Shown piece by piece: positions 17,442 to 24,269 of a stretch of DNA of 64,000 bases. Origin of the DNA: Flavobacterium soyae. Lineage in GTDB: Bacteria > Bacteroidota > Bacteroidia > Flavobacteriales > Flavobacteriaceae. Made by a program: the position numbers and the translations under genes. Location of the stretch: positions 1-64,000 of the forward strand of contig NZ_JAJQXA010000022.1 in NCBI RefSeq assembly GCF_021245985.1. Reading direction: 5' to 3'. Each line of letters begins with the position of its first letter. Position 1 is the stretch's first letter. The notes beneath the pieces were generated by a model. The model was not told where the DNA came from. It searched no databases and saw nothing but the letters and a program-made list of their open reading frames with translations.

Positions 17442-18131
17442 TTATACTGCTTTTGGGTCTAATGCAATAGCAGGACTCATAGTGCTTGTAAGGTGAATAC
17501 CTTTAATGTATGTACCTTTAGCAGCAGTTGGTTTAAGTTTTATTAATGTTTGAATAATTTCGTGTGCGTTGTCAACAATTTGCTCAGCTCCAAAAGAAAC
17601 TTTACCAATTCCTGCATGAACGATACCAGTTTTATCAACTTTAAAGTCAATTTTACCAGCTTTAACTTCTTGAACAGCTTTTGCAACATCCATAGTTACA
17701 GTACCTGTTTTAGGGTTTGGCATTAAACCTCTAGGTCCTAAAATACGACCTAACGGACCTAATTTACCCATAACAGCCGGCATAGTGATGATAACATCAA
17801 CATCTGTCCAGCCATCTTTAATTTTTTGCAGGTAATCATCAAGACCAACATGATCTGCTCCAGCTTCTCTTGCTTCAGCCTCTTTATCCGGAGTAACCAA
17901 TGCTAATACTTTAATATCCTTTCCTGTTCCGTGAGGTAAAGTTACCACACCTCTTACCATTTGATTCGCTTTTCTTGGATCTACACCCAAACGAACTGCG
18001 ATATCAACAGACTCATCAAATTTTGCAGAAGCAACAACTTTCAATAATGCCGCAGCATCTTTTAGAGAGTATAATTTGTTCTTTTCAATTTTTGAAGCAG
18101 CCTCTTTTTGCTTTTTTGTTAATTTTGCCAT
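17442..18131 (-). CDS. rplA: 50S ribosomal protein L1
   Basis: A 229-residue protein of the L1 stalk of the large subunit. Diagnostic blocks are VDPRKANQMVRGVVTLPHGTG and the GRILGPRGLMPNPKTGTV signature (about residues 128-145). L1 is the translational repressor of its own operon in many bacteria. It is 13 nt downstream of rplK. Confidence 0.98.
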   Translation of the reverse strand: MAKLTKKQKEAASKIEKNKLYSLKDAAALLKVVASAKFDESVDIAVRLGVDPRKANQMVRGVVTLPHGTGKDIKVLALVTPDKEAEAREAGADHVGLDDYLQKIKDGWTDVDVIITMPAVMGKLGPLGRILGPRGLMPNPKTGTVTMDVAKAVQEVKAGKIDFKVDKTGIVHAGIGKVSFGAEQIVDNAHEIIQTLIKLKPTAAKGTYIKGIHLTSTMSPAIALDPKAV

Positions 18132-18144
18132 GTCTTTTTCTTAA

Positions 18145-18582
18145 TTAAAAAGGAGCATCTCCTGATACAGTTATACCCATAGATCTAGCTGTTCCAGCAA
18201 CCATACTCATTGCTTTTTCTACTGTAAAAGCATTTAAGTCAGGCATTTTGTCTTCAGCAATAGCTCTAATTTGTTCCCAAGTAACACTAGCTACTTTTTT
18301 ACGATTAGGCTCACCAGAACCAGATTTTAGCTTTGCAGCTTCCATTAACTGAACTGCTGCTGGAGGAGTCTTAACAACAAAATCGAATGATTTGTCTTTG
18401 TACACAGTGATTTGCACTGGACAAATTTTGCCAGGTTTATCCTGAGTTCTAGCATTAAACTGCTTACAAAACTCCATGATATTAACCCCAGCAGCTCCTA
18501 AAGCAGGTCCAACCGGTGGCGACGGGTTCGCAGCACCTCCCTTAACTTGTAGTTTAACTACCTTACTAATTTCTTTAGCCAT
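18145..18582 (-). CDS. rplK: 50S ribosomal protein L11
   Basis: A 145-residue large-subunit protein binding the GTPase-centre RNA. It starts MAKEISKVVKLQVKGGAANPSPP..., with the GPALGAAGVNIMEFCKQFN block and the C-terminal RNA-binding domain. The frame can be extended nine codons upstream, but the ATG at 18582 gives the family N-terminus and the extra codons lie in a hairpin region, so the shorter form is chosen. Confidence 0.97.
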   Translation of the reverse strand: MAKEISKVVKLQVKGGAANPSPPVGPALGAAGVNIMEFCKQFNARTQDKPGKICPVQITVYKDKSFDFVVKTPPAAVQLMEAAKLKSGSGEPNRKKVASVTWEQIRAIAEDKMPDLNAFTVEKAMSMVAGTARSMGITVSGDAPF

Positions 18583-18597
18583 TTTTAAAAAATTTAA

Positions 18598-18627
18598 TAT
18601 CACAATCAATTGGAAGCGATTGTGATA
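18598..18627 (-). promoter_or_regulatory. Hairpin directly upstream of rplK
   Basis: TATCACAATC / GATTGTGATA, a perfect 10-bp stem with a 10-nt loop in the 66-nt nusG-rplK gap, 15 nt before the rplK ATG. Its location is where L1 binds the L11 leader in other bacteria. A U-rich stretch also follows, so an attenuator is possible. I cannot match the loop to an L1 site by eye. Confidence 0.45.
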
Positions 18628-18648
18628 GATATTATATGTAACAAAAAA

Positions 18649-19200
18649 TTATACTTTTTCAACTTGCATAAAGCTCAATTCTAATGGAGTTTTTCTTCCG
18701 AAAATCTTAACCATTACTTCAAGTTTACGCTTTTCTTCATTGATTTTTTCAACCGTACCATTGAAACCATTAAAAGGACCATCGATCACTTTTACTGTTT
18801 CACCTAAGCTGAAAGGAATAGCACGAGTATCTGTATTTACAGCTAACTCATCTACTTTACCTAACATACGATTTACCTCAGACAATCTCAAAGGAACAGG
18901 TTCTCCTCCTTTAATCTCCCCCAAGAAACCAATTACACTTGTAATAGATTTAATAATATGAGGTATCTCACCAACCAAGTTAGCTTCGATCATAACATAT
19001 CCAGGAAAATAAACTTTATCCTTAGACATTTTTTTTCCTTCTTTTACAGTAACCACTTTCTCAGTAGGTACTAAAACTTGGGAAACATAATCACCCATAC
19101 CTAATCTGGCAATCTCAGTTTCGATGTAAGCTTTAACCTTATTTTCCTGGCCGCTTACAGCTCTAACCACATACCATTTTTTCACATTATTATCTGCCAT
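18649..19200 (-). CDS. nusG: Transcription termination/antitermination factor NusG
   Basis: A 183-residue NusG with the N-terminal NGN domain (KKWYVVRAVSGQENKVKAYIE) and C-terminal KOW domain (GETVKVIDGPFNGFNGTVEKINEEKRKLEVMV, about 128-162). It couples RNA polymerase to ribosomes or Rho. The open frame starts with GTG at 19203; the ATG at 19200 is chosen. It lies 10 nt downstream of secE. Confidence 0.97.
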   Translation of the reverse strand: MADNNVKKWYVVRAVSGQENKVKAYIETEIARLGMGDYVSQVLVPTEKVVTVKEGKKMSKDKVYFPGYVMIEANLVGEIPHIIKSITSVIGFLGEIKGGEPVPLRLSEVNRMLGKVDELAVNTDTRAIPFSLGETVKVIDGPFNGFNGTVEKINEEKRKLEVMVKIFGRKTPLELSFMQVEKV

Positions 19201-19210
19201 CACAAAAAAA

Positions 19211-19408
19211 TTATCCTTTTAACCAGTTAAAAAATCCAGCCAAAGCTTTTGCAAAAAATTCGTCTACTCCCCAAGTTGCCAAAGCGAACAGAATCGAAAA
19301 TACAGCCACAACAATTGTCAATTTTTGAACTTCAGCCCAAGCAGGCCAAGTAACATTTGACTTTAATTCTTCGAAAGCCTCTGATAAATAATTAGTAACT
19401 TTTGTCAT
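19211..19408 (-). CDS. secE: Preprotein translocase subunit SecE
   Basis: A 65-residue minimal SecE with a single C-terminal membrane span (about 29-49, LTIVVAVFSILFALATWGVDE) after the amphipathic LSEAFEELKSNVTWPAWAEVQK segment typical of the family. It is part of SecYEG. The position between tRNA-Trp and nusG is conserved. Confidence 0.96.
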   Translation of the reverse strand: MTKVTNYLSEAFEELKSNVTWPAWAEVQKLTIVVAVFSILFALATWGVDEFFAKALAGFFNWLKG

Positions 19409-19427
19409 TTGATATATTTTTTTATTG

Positions 19428-19498
19428 CACGGGCGGAGGGATTCGAACCCCCATCAACGGTTTTGGAGACCGCTATTCTACCCTTGAACTACGCCCGT
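19428..19498 (-). tRNA. tRNA-Trp (CCA)
   Basis: Minus-strand 71-nt cloverleaf: acceptor ACGGGCG pairs with CGCCCGT, D-arm, anticodon loop with CCA, and T-arm GGTTCGAATCC. The 3' CCA is not encoded. It lies between tuf and secE in the same orientation. Confidence 0.96.
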
Positions 19499-19502
19499 AA
19501 TT

Positions 19503-19548
19503 AAAAGCCAGTGATTTCAGTTAAGAAAATCAACTGGCTTTTTTTTGT
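19503..19548. terminator. Hairpin after tuf
   Basis: Imperfect stem AAAAGCCAGTgATTT / AAATcAACTGGCTTTT with the longer T-run on the plus strand and four T on the minus strand. On the minus strand it may partially terminate tuf transcripts before tRNA-Trp and secE. Confidence 0.55.
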
Positions 19549-19560
19549 ATTATAATAGAA

Positions 19561-20748
19561 TTACTCTACGATTTCAGTAACCTGTCCAGCACCTACTGTT
19601 CTACCACCCTCACGGATAGCAAAACGTAAACCTACGTTCATAGCGATCGGGCTTAATAAAGCAACTTCAATAGTTAAGTTATCACCTGGCATTACCATCT
19701 CTACACCTGCTGGTAAAGTAATAACTCCTGTTACGTCAGTTGTACGTACGTAGAACTGTGGACGGTAGTTATTGTGGAATGGAGTGTGACGTCCACCTTC
19801 TTCTTTTTTCAAGATATAAACCTCAGCTTTGAATTTAGCGTGTGGTTTTACTGAACCTGGCTTAATAATAACCATACCTCTTTTGATATCAGCTTTATCA
19901 ATACCTCTTAACAATAAACCTACGTTATCTCCAGCTTCACCTCTGTCAAGGATTTTACGGAACATCTCAACTCCTGTAATAGTAGAAGTTAATTTTTCAG
20001 CTCCCATACCGATGATCTCAACAGGATCTCCAGTGTTAGCAACTCCAGTTTCGATACGACCTGTAGCAACAGTTCCACGACCTGTAATTGTAAATACGTC
20101 CTCAACTGGCATCAAGAATGGTTTAGCTACGTCACGTACTGGCTCTTCGATCCAGTTATCAACAGCTTCCATTAATTCGATAATTTTAGGTACCCAGTTT
20201 GGATCATTGTTTAATCCTCCTAAAGCAGAACCTTGAACTACAGGACCATTATCTCCATCATATTCGTAGAAAGATAATAAATCTCTAATTTCCATTTCAA
20301 CAAGCTCTAATAACTCAGCATCATCAACCATATCCACTTTGTTCATGAAAACAACGATTCTTGGAATACCAACCTGACGTCCTAAAAGGATGTGCTCACG
20401 AGTTTGCGGCATTGGACCATCTGTAGCAGCAACTACTAAGATAGCTCCGTCCATTTGAGCAGCACCAGTAACCATGTTCTTTACGTAATCCGCGTGACCA
20501 GGACAGTCAACGTGAGCGTAGTGACGGTTAGCAGTTTCATACTCTACGTGTGATGTATTAATAGTAATACCTCTTTCTTTCTCCTCTGGAGCGTTATCGA
20601 TTTGATCAAACGATTTTGCTTGACAGTAACCAGCATCTGACAATACTTTTGTAATTGCAGCAGTTAATGTAGTTTTTCCGTGATCCACGTGTCCAATTGT
20701 ACCTATGTTTAAGTGCGGTTTGGAACGATTAAAATTCTCCTTTGCCAT
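19561..20748 (-). CDS. tuf: Elongation factor Tu
   Basis: A 395-residue GTPase that delivers aminoacyl-tRNA to the ribosome. G1 is GHVDHGKT (19-26), G3 is DCPGH (in HVDCPGHADYVKNM), and G4 is NKVD. Length is standard. It sits between a tRNA-Thr/Tyr/Thr cluster and tRNA-Trp-secE, equivalent to the tufB locus of E. coli. Confidence 0.98.
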   Translation of the reverse strand: MAKENFNRSKPHLNIGTIGHVDHGKTTLTAAITKVLSDAGYCQAKSFDQIDNAPEEKERGITINTSHVEYETANRHYAHVDCPGHADYVKNMVTGAAQMDGAILVVAATDGPMPQTREHILLGRQVGIPRIVVFMNKVDMVDDAELLELVEMEIRDLLSFYEYDGDNGPVVQGSALGGLNNDPNWVPKIIELMEAVDNWIEEPVRDVAKPFLMPVEDVFTITGRGTVATGRIETGVANTGDPVEIIGMGAEKLTSTITGVEMFRKILDRGEAGDNVGLLLRGIDKADIKRGMVIIKPGSVKPHAKFKAEVYILKKEEGGRHTPFHNNYRPQFYVRTTDVTGVITLPAGVEMVMPGDNLTIEVALLSPIAMNVGLRFAIREGGRTVGAGQVTEIVE

Positions 20749-20803
20749 TTTACTTAATTTTTAATCTTAGTTATATATTAATTTTCAATTTCCTACTTAC
20801 TTG

Positions 20804-20875
20804 AGCCAATGTCGGGATTTGAACCCGAGACCTCTTCCTTACCAAGGAAGCACTCTACCCCTGAGCTACACCGGC
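20804..20875 (-). tRNA. tRNA-Thr (GGT)
   Basis: 72-nt minus-strand cloverleaf with acceptor GCCGGTG / CATTGGC (two G-U pairs), anticodon loop TTGGTAA giving GGT, and T-arm GGTTCAAATCC. It is the last tRNA before tuf. Confidence 0.95.
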
Positions 20876-20990
20876 AGAGTTTCAATTTTAGATTTTAGAT
20901 TATTGATTTTAGATTAAAACAAAAAAAATGAATCGAGTTCATTTTCTCTTAAACCTAAATTCCGAAATCATTAATCTGAAATCAAAATCG
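20876..20990. repeat. AT-rich repeats between two tRNA genes
   Basis: A 115-bp gap holding two direct copies of GATTTTAGATTA and a downstream inverted partner (TAATCTGAAATC). No tRNA cloverleaf or T-arm motif is present. The same TTTTAGATTTTAGA type of repeat occurs upstream of hemL (43284-43316). Confidence 0.6.
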
Positions 20991-21071
20991 TGGGGAGAGC
21001 AGGATTCGAACCTGCGAAGTTCACACAGCAGATTTACAGTCTGCCCTCGTTGGCCGCTTGAGTATCTCCCC
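20991..21071 (-). tRNA. tRNA-Tyr (GTA)
   Basis: 81-nt class II tRNA on the minus strand: acceptor GGGGAGA / TCTCCCC, anticodon loop CTGTAAA giving GTA, a long variable arm, and T-arm GGTTCGAATCC. Confidence 0.95.
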
Positions 21072-21194
21072 TAATAATTTACAATTTCAAATTTACCGCT
21101 TTAGATCAATCTTAAAACTGTTTTTTTTGTCGTAAATTTCTGTTTTTCAATATTTTAAAAGAACCTATTTCAAATTGCATTTGAAATATTTTTG

Positions 21195-21268
21195 AGCCGA
21201 TAGAGGGACTCGAACCCACGACCTGCTGATTACAAATCAGCTGCTCTAGCCAGCTGAGCTACATCGGC
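21195..21268 (-). tRNA. tRNA-Thr (TGT)
   Basis: 74-nt minus-strand cloverleaf, acceptor GCCGATG / TATCGGC, anticodon loop TTTGTAA giving TGT, T-arm GGTTCGAGTCC. First gene of the tRNA-tuf unit, immediately after a consensus promoter. Confidence 0.95.
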
Positions 21269-21276
21269 GAATACAT

Positions 21277-21304
21277 TAAAAAAGTCCGCTATTTCTAACG
21301 GACT
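21277..21304 (-). terminator. Terminator of hpf overlapping the tRNA promoter
   Basis: AGTCCG / CGGACT stem with a 10-nt loop and a run of six or seven T on the minus strand, about 55 nt past the hpf stop. The start point predicted from the adjacent promoter falls in its 5' arm. Confidence 0.7.
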
Positions 21305-21305
21305 G

Positions 21306-21334
21306 CAAATGTAGCTATTTTATCTTTGAATCAA
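21306..21334 (-). promoter_or_regulatory. Promoter of the tRNA-Thr/Tyr/Thr-tuf unit
   Basis: On the minus strand TTG is followed after 18 nt by TACATTTG (21306-21313), an exact match to the Bacteroidota consensus TTTG-N17-19-TAnnTTTG. It lies about 38 nt before tRNA-Thr(TGT). Confidence 0.75.
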
Positions 21335-21358
21335 AACATTTTTTTAAAAAAATTTCAA

Positions 21359-21661
21359 TTAAATATGTGCTCTGATTTTTTCTTTCCTTTTTACCAGTAA
21401 ACGTTCTAAAGATTCTGCCGAAAGTTCAACTGCTTCCTCAAAGGTTTTACATTGCTTTTTAACCAAAAATTCATCTCCCGGAACATTAATCTTAATCTCT
21501 ACCGCCTTATTCTCCTTATCACTTGTTCTTTCAACTTTTAAAAAAACATCAGCCGAAACTACTCGGTCGTAATACTTTTCAAGTTTATCCATTCTTTCTT
21601 GAATAAAATCCACCAATTTTCTGTCGACAGTAAAGTTAACTGCATGAACATCTACCTTCAT
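21359..21661 (-). CDS. hpf: Ribosome hibernation-promoting factor (HPF/RaiA family)
   Basis: A 100-residue short-type HPF/RaiA protein (MKVDVHAVNFTVDRKLVDFI...) that binds the decoding region of idle ribosomes. The beta-alpha-beta-beta-beta-alpha pattern is readable and no long-type C-terminal dimerisation domain is present. The frame can be extended 19 codons upstream into the xer gene, but the ATG at 21661 gives the family N-terminus. It is 34 nt downstream of the recombinase gene. Confidence 0.92.
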   Translation of the reverse strand: MKVDVHAVNFTVDRKLVDFIQERMDKLEKYYDRVVSADVFLKVERTSDKENKAVEIKINVPGDEFLVKKQCKTFEEAVELSAESLERLLVKRKEKIRAHI

Positions 21662-21695
21662 AATAATAATTTTAGGGTTAAACATTTCAGAATTA

Positions 21696-22589
21696 TTATT
21701 TATTTCTCGGATGAGCATCTGAATAAACTTTTTTAAGCTCTGCTAAACTATTATGAGTATAAACTTGCGTAGATGCCAGACTCGAATGCCCTAATAACTC
21801 CTTAACTGAATTTAAATCTGCTCCGTTATTTAATAAGTGAGTCGCAAAAGTATGCCGAAGCACGTGAGGACTTTTTTTTACCTTTTCAGAGACCCTACTA
21901 AAGTAACAATTTATTAATCGATACACAAACGATTCACTCAATTTTAACCCTTTTTTCGAAATAAAAAAATAATCCAAATCCACAATTTCCCCAACCCCCA
22001 GTCTTTCTTTTAAATACAAATCAATCTGGTCTGCAACAATAGGCAGAAGCGGAATAATTCGCTCTTTATTTCTTTTTCCTAATACCTTAATAAGATTTGA
22101 AGATAAATCAACATTCTTTACCATCAAACCTATTAATTCTGCCCGACGCATCCCCGTTGTATAAAAAAGATCAACAATAAGCTTATCTCTTATTTCTTCA
22201 AACCCAGAAGGAGAATCTACCCCAAGCATTAAATCATTTATTTCTTTTTCTGAAAACGGAATCTGGACAATTTTAGGCGTTTTAAGCGCTTTATGTTTAA
22301 GCATTGGATTTATATCTATCTGCTTAATCTTTAAAAGAAATTTATAAAAGGCTTTTAAGGAAGCCATTTTTCGGTTTACAGAAACATTAGAAATTTCCTG
22401 ATCGACTAAAGAAACTATCCAGCTTCTTATCTGACTATAATTAACCTTCTCAACATTTTCCTGCTCAAAACGAGATTTATTAAATTCTTCAAAAAAACTT
22501 ATATCGTTCAAATAAGCATTAACTGTATGTGGAGAATATTTTTTTTCCAGCTGTAAATAATCACGAAAAGCTTCTTTATTTGATTTCAT
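21696..22589 (-). CDS. xerC: Tyrosine recombinase XerC/XerD
   Basis: A 297-residue site-specific recombinase of the Xer type that resolves chromosome dimers at dif. The SAM-like N-terminal domain covers about 1-85. The catalytic set is complete: Arg148 (TGMRRAEL), Lys172 (GKRNK), His242 and Arg245 (HVLRH), His268 (GHSS) and Tyr277 (QVYTH). Whether it is the XerC or XerD partner cannot be settled from one sequence. No dif-like site was recognised nearby. It sits between rpsU and hpf, a gene order common in Bacteroidota. Confidence 0.92.
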   Translation of the reverse strand: MKSNKEAFRDYLQLEKKYSPHTVNAYLNDISFFEEFNKSRFEQENVEKVNYSQIRSWIVSLVDQEISNVSVNRKMASLKAFYKFLLKIKQIDINPMLKHKALKTPKIVQIPFSEKEINDLMLGVDSPSGFEEIRDKLIVDLFYTTGMRRAELIGLMVKNVDLSSNLIKVLGKRNKERIIPLLPIVADQIDLYLKERLGVGEIVDLDYFFISKKGLKLSESFVYRLINCYFSRVSEKVKKSPHVLRHTFATHLLNNGADLNSVKELLGHSSLASTQVYTHNSLAELKKVYSDAHPRNK

Positions 22590-22651
22590 AAGAAAGTTTT
22601 TTTTCTGATTTATACCTATTATATATAAACCACAAGAAGATTTTTAAAATA

Positions 22652-22697
22652 AAAAAACCGTTAGCATCAAAGTTAAAACTTTTTGATGACTAACGGT
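22652..22697 (-). terminator. Terminator of rpsU
   Basis: ACCGTTAG-CATCAAA / TTTGATG-ACTAACGGT stem with seven T on the minus strand, 24 nt after the rpsU stop. It separates rpsU from the xer-hpf pair. Confidence 0.85.
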
Positions 22698-22720
22698 AAT
22701 TATTTTTGAAAAGCGAAATA

Positions 22721-22915
22721 CTAACTTTCTAAACTATCTTTCAAAGTTTGAATGTAAGCAGCTTTTTGAATTTGAGCTCTTTTTACAACAGAAGGCTTAA
22801 TAAAAGCAGTACGCGCTCTTAATTGACGAACAGTTCCTGTTTTATCAAATTTTCTTTTATAGCGCTTTAATGCTCTATCGATATTTTCTCCGTCTTTAAT
22901 TGGTATAATTAACAT
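22721..22915 (-). CDS. rpsU: 30S ribosomal protein bS21
   Basis: A 64-residue basic protein of the small subunit (MLIIPIKDGENIDRALKRYKRKF...). In Bacteroidota ribosomes bS21 helps bury the 3' end of 16S rRNA so that the anti-Shine-Dalgarno is unavailable. This gene nevertheless carries a perfect Shine-Dalgarno sequence, which suggests feedback: ribosomes lacking bS21 expose the anti-SD and translate rpsU preferentially. It has its own promoter box and terminator and so is monocistronic. Confidence 0.97.
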   Translation of the reverse strand: MLIIPIKDGENIDRALKRYKRKFDKTGTVRQLRARTAFIKPSVVKRAQIQKAAYIQTLKDSLES

Positions 22916-22923
22916 AATATAGA

Positions 22924-22931
22924 CACCTCCT
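22924..22931 (-). promoter_or_regulatory. rpsU: Strong Shine-Dalgarno sequence of rpsU
   Basis: AGGAGGTG on the minus strand is fully complementary to the usual 16S rRNA tail and ends 8 nt before the ATG. The other gene starts I inspected in this window have only A-rich leaders. Confidence 0.9.
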
Positions 22932-22944
22932 CTCGTTAAGGCTG

Positions 22945-22952
22945 CAAATGTA
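22945..22952 (-). promoter_or_regulatory. rpsU promoter -7 box
   Basis: TACATTTG on the minus strand matches TAnnTTTG exactly, about 14 nt upstream of the Shine-Dalgarno. Same core (TACATTTGCAG) as the tRNA-tuf promoter. Confidence 0.65.
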
Positions 22953-23044
22953 AAAATTAATTATTAATTATTAGTTATAAATTATGAATTATTTTTTTTG
23001 GAAAAAAGAGACAAGAATCAAAGAAGCAAGATAATAGATATAAT

Positions 23045-23121
23045 ATTCTTTATTCTTTATTCTTTATTCTTTATTCTTTATTCTTTATTCTTTATTCTTT
23101 ATTCTTTATTCTTTATTCTTT
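23045..23121. repeat. (ATTCTTT)x11 heptanucleotide tandem repeat
   Basis: Eleven perfect head-to-tail 7-bp units, 77 bp. On the minus strand the first unit encodes the last two codons (Lys-Glu) and the TAA stop of the acyl-CoA dehydrogenase; the rest fills the gap towards the rpsU promoter. Period 7 makes it prone to slippage. Extra units would not change the protein because the stop lies in the first unit. Confidence 0.95.
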
Positions 23122-24255
23122 CAACAAATTTCTCGAGATAACTAATTTTTGAATTTCAGTTGTTCCTTCTCCAATAGTACATAATTTAGAATCTCTATAG
23201 AATTTCTCTACCGGAAAATCTTTTGTGTAACCATAACCTCCGTGAATCTGTACTGCTTCATTTGCAATTTTCACACAAGCTTCTGAAGCATACATTTTTG
23301 CCATTGCACCAGAAGTCGTAACGGGTTTGTGCTGCTGTTTTAAATATGCAGCTTTGTGCAGTAACAATTCAGAGGCTTCGATTTCTGTTGCCATATCGGC
23401 CAGTTTAAATGAAATTCCCTGAAAACTACTGATTGGCTGACCAAACTGATATCTTTCTTTTGAATATTTTAATGCCGCTTCATAAGCCCCTTTTGCAATT
23501 CCTAATGATAAGGCTCCAATTGAAATTCGGCCTCCGTCTAAAATTTTCATTGCCTGAACAAATCCCTGCCCAACTTCTCCCAATCTGTTTGCATCTGGAA
23601 CCCGGCAATTATCAAAAACCAACTCGGCAGTTTCACTTGCACGCATTCCTAATTTATTTTCTTTTTTACCAGAAGAAAATCCTGCCATTCCTTTTTCTAA
23701 AACAAAAGCAGTCATTCCTTTAGAATCTCCTTTTTCTCCCGTTCTTACAATTACAACCGCTACATCTCCAGAAATAGCATGCGTTATAAAGTTTTTAGCC
23801 CCATTAATAACCCAGAAATCTCCATCTTTAACTGCAGTTGTATTCATTCCTCCTGCATCAGAACCTGTATTATGTTCTGTTAAGCCCCAGGCGCCAATAT
23901 ATTCTGCAGTAGCAAGTTTTGGTAAATACTTTTTCTTTTGTTCTTCGTTTCCAAATGTCAAAATATGGTTTGTACAAAGCGAATTATGTGCTGCTACTGA
24001 TAAACCAATTGAAGGATCTACTTTCGAAATCTCCTCAACAACTGTAACATATTCGTGATAACCTAATCCGGACCCTCCATATTCTTCGGGCACTAAAACC
24101 CCCATAAATCCCATTTCTCCAAGTTTTTTAAATAAATCAACTGGAAAAATCTGGGCTTCATCCCACTCCATTATATAGGGTTTTATATTCTTTTCTGCAA
24201 AGTCTTTTATAGATTGGGCAATCATAGACTGCATTTCGTTATAATCAAAATTCAT
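23113..24255 (-). CDS. Acyl-CoA dehydrogenase
   Basis: A 380-residue FAD flavoenzyme of the acyl-CoA dehydrogenase family, catalysing alpha,beta-oxidation of acyl-CoA thioesters in beta-oxidation or amino-acid breakdown. Family signatures are GAWGLTEHNTGSDAGG (FAD/substrate loop) and the C-terminal QIHGGYGYTKDFPVEKFYRD...IGEGTTEIQ block, which contains the catalytic Glu region. Length is typical for short/branched-chain forms. Substrate chain length cannot be told from sequence alone. The stop codon is inside a heptanucleotide tandem repeat. Confidence 0.93.
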   Translation of the reverse strand: MNFDYNEMQSMIAQSIKDFAEKNIKPYIMEWDEAQIFPVDLFKKLGEMGFMGVLVPEEYGGSGLGYHEYVTVVEEISKVDPSIGLSVAAHNSLCTNHILTFGNEEQKKKYLPKLATAEYIGAWGLTEHNTGSDAGGMNTTAVKDGDFWVINGAKNFITHAISGDVAVVIVRTGEKGDSKGMTAFVLEKGMAGFSSGKKENKLGMRASETAELVFDNCRVPDANRLGEVGQGFVQAMKILDGGRISIGALSLGIAKGAYEAALKYSKERYQFGQPISSFQGISFKLADMATEIEASELLLHKAAYLKQQHKPVTTSGAMAKMYASEACVKIANEAVQIHGGYGYTKDFPVEKFYRDSKLCTIGEGTTEIQKLVISRNLLKE

Positions 24256-24269
24256 TATTTACTAATTTT

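Noticed and set aside
21696..22589. Xer recombinase considered as an integrase of a mobile element
   Set aside because: Complete housekeeping-type Xer protein between rpsU and hpf, a conserved context. The flanking tRNA genes are intact and show no direct-repeat attachment sites.
23045..23121. Short regular repeats considered as a CRISPR array
   Set aside because: Units are 7 bp and directly contiguous with no spacers; a simple sequence repeat. No cas genes in the window.
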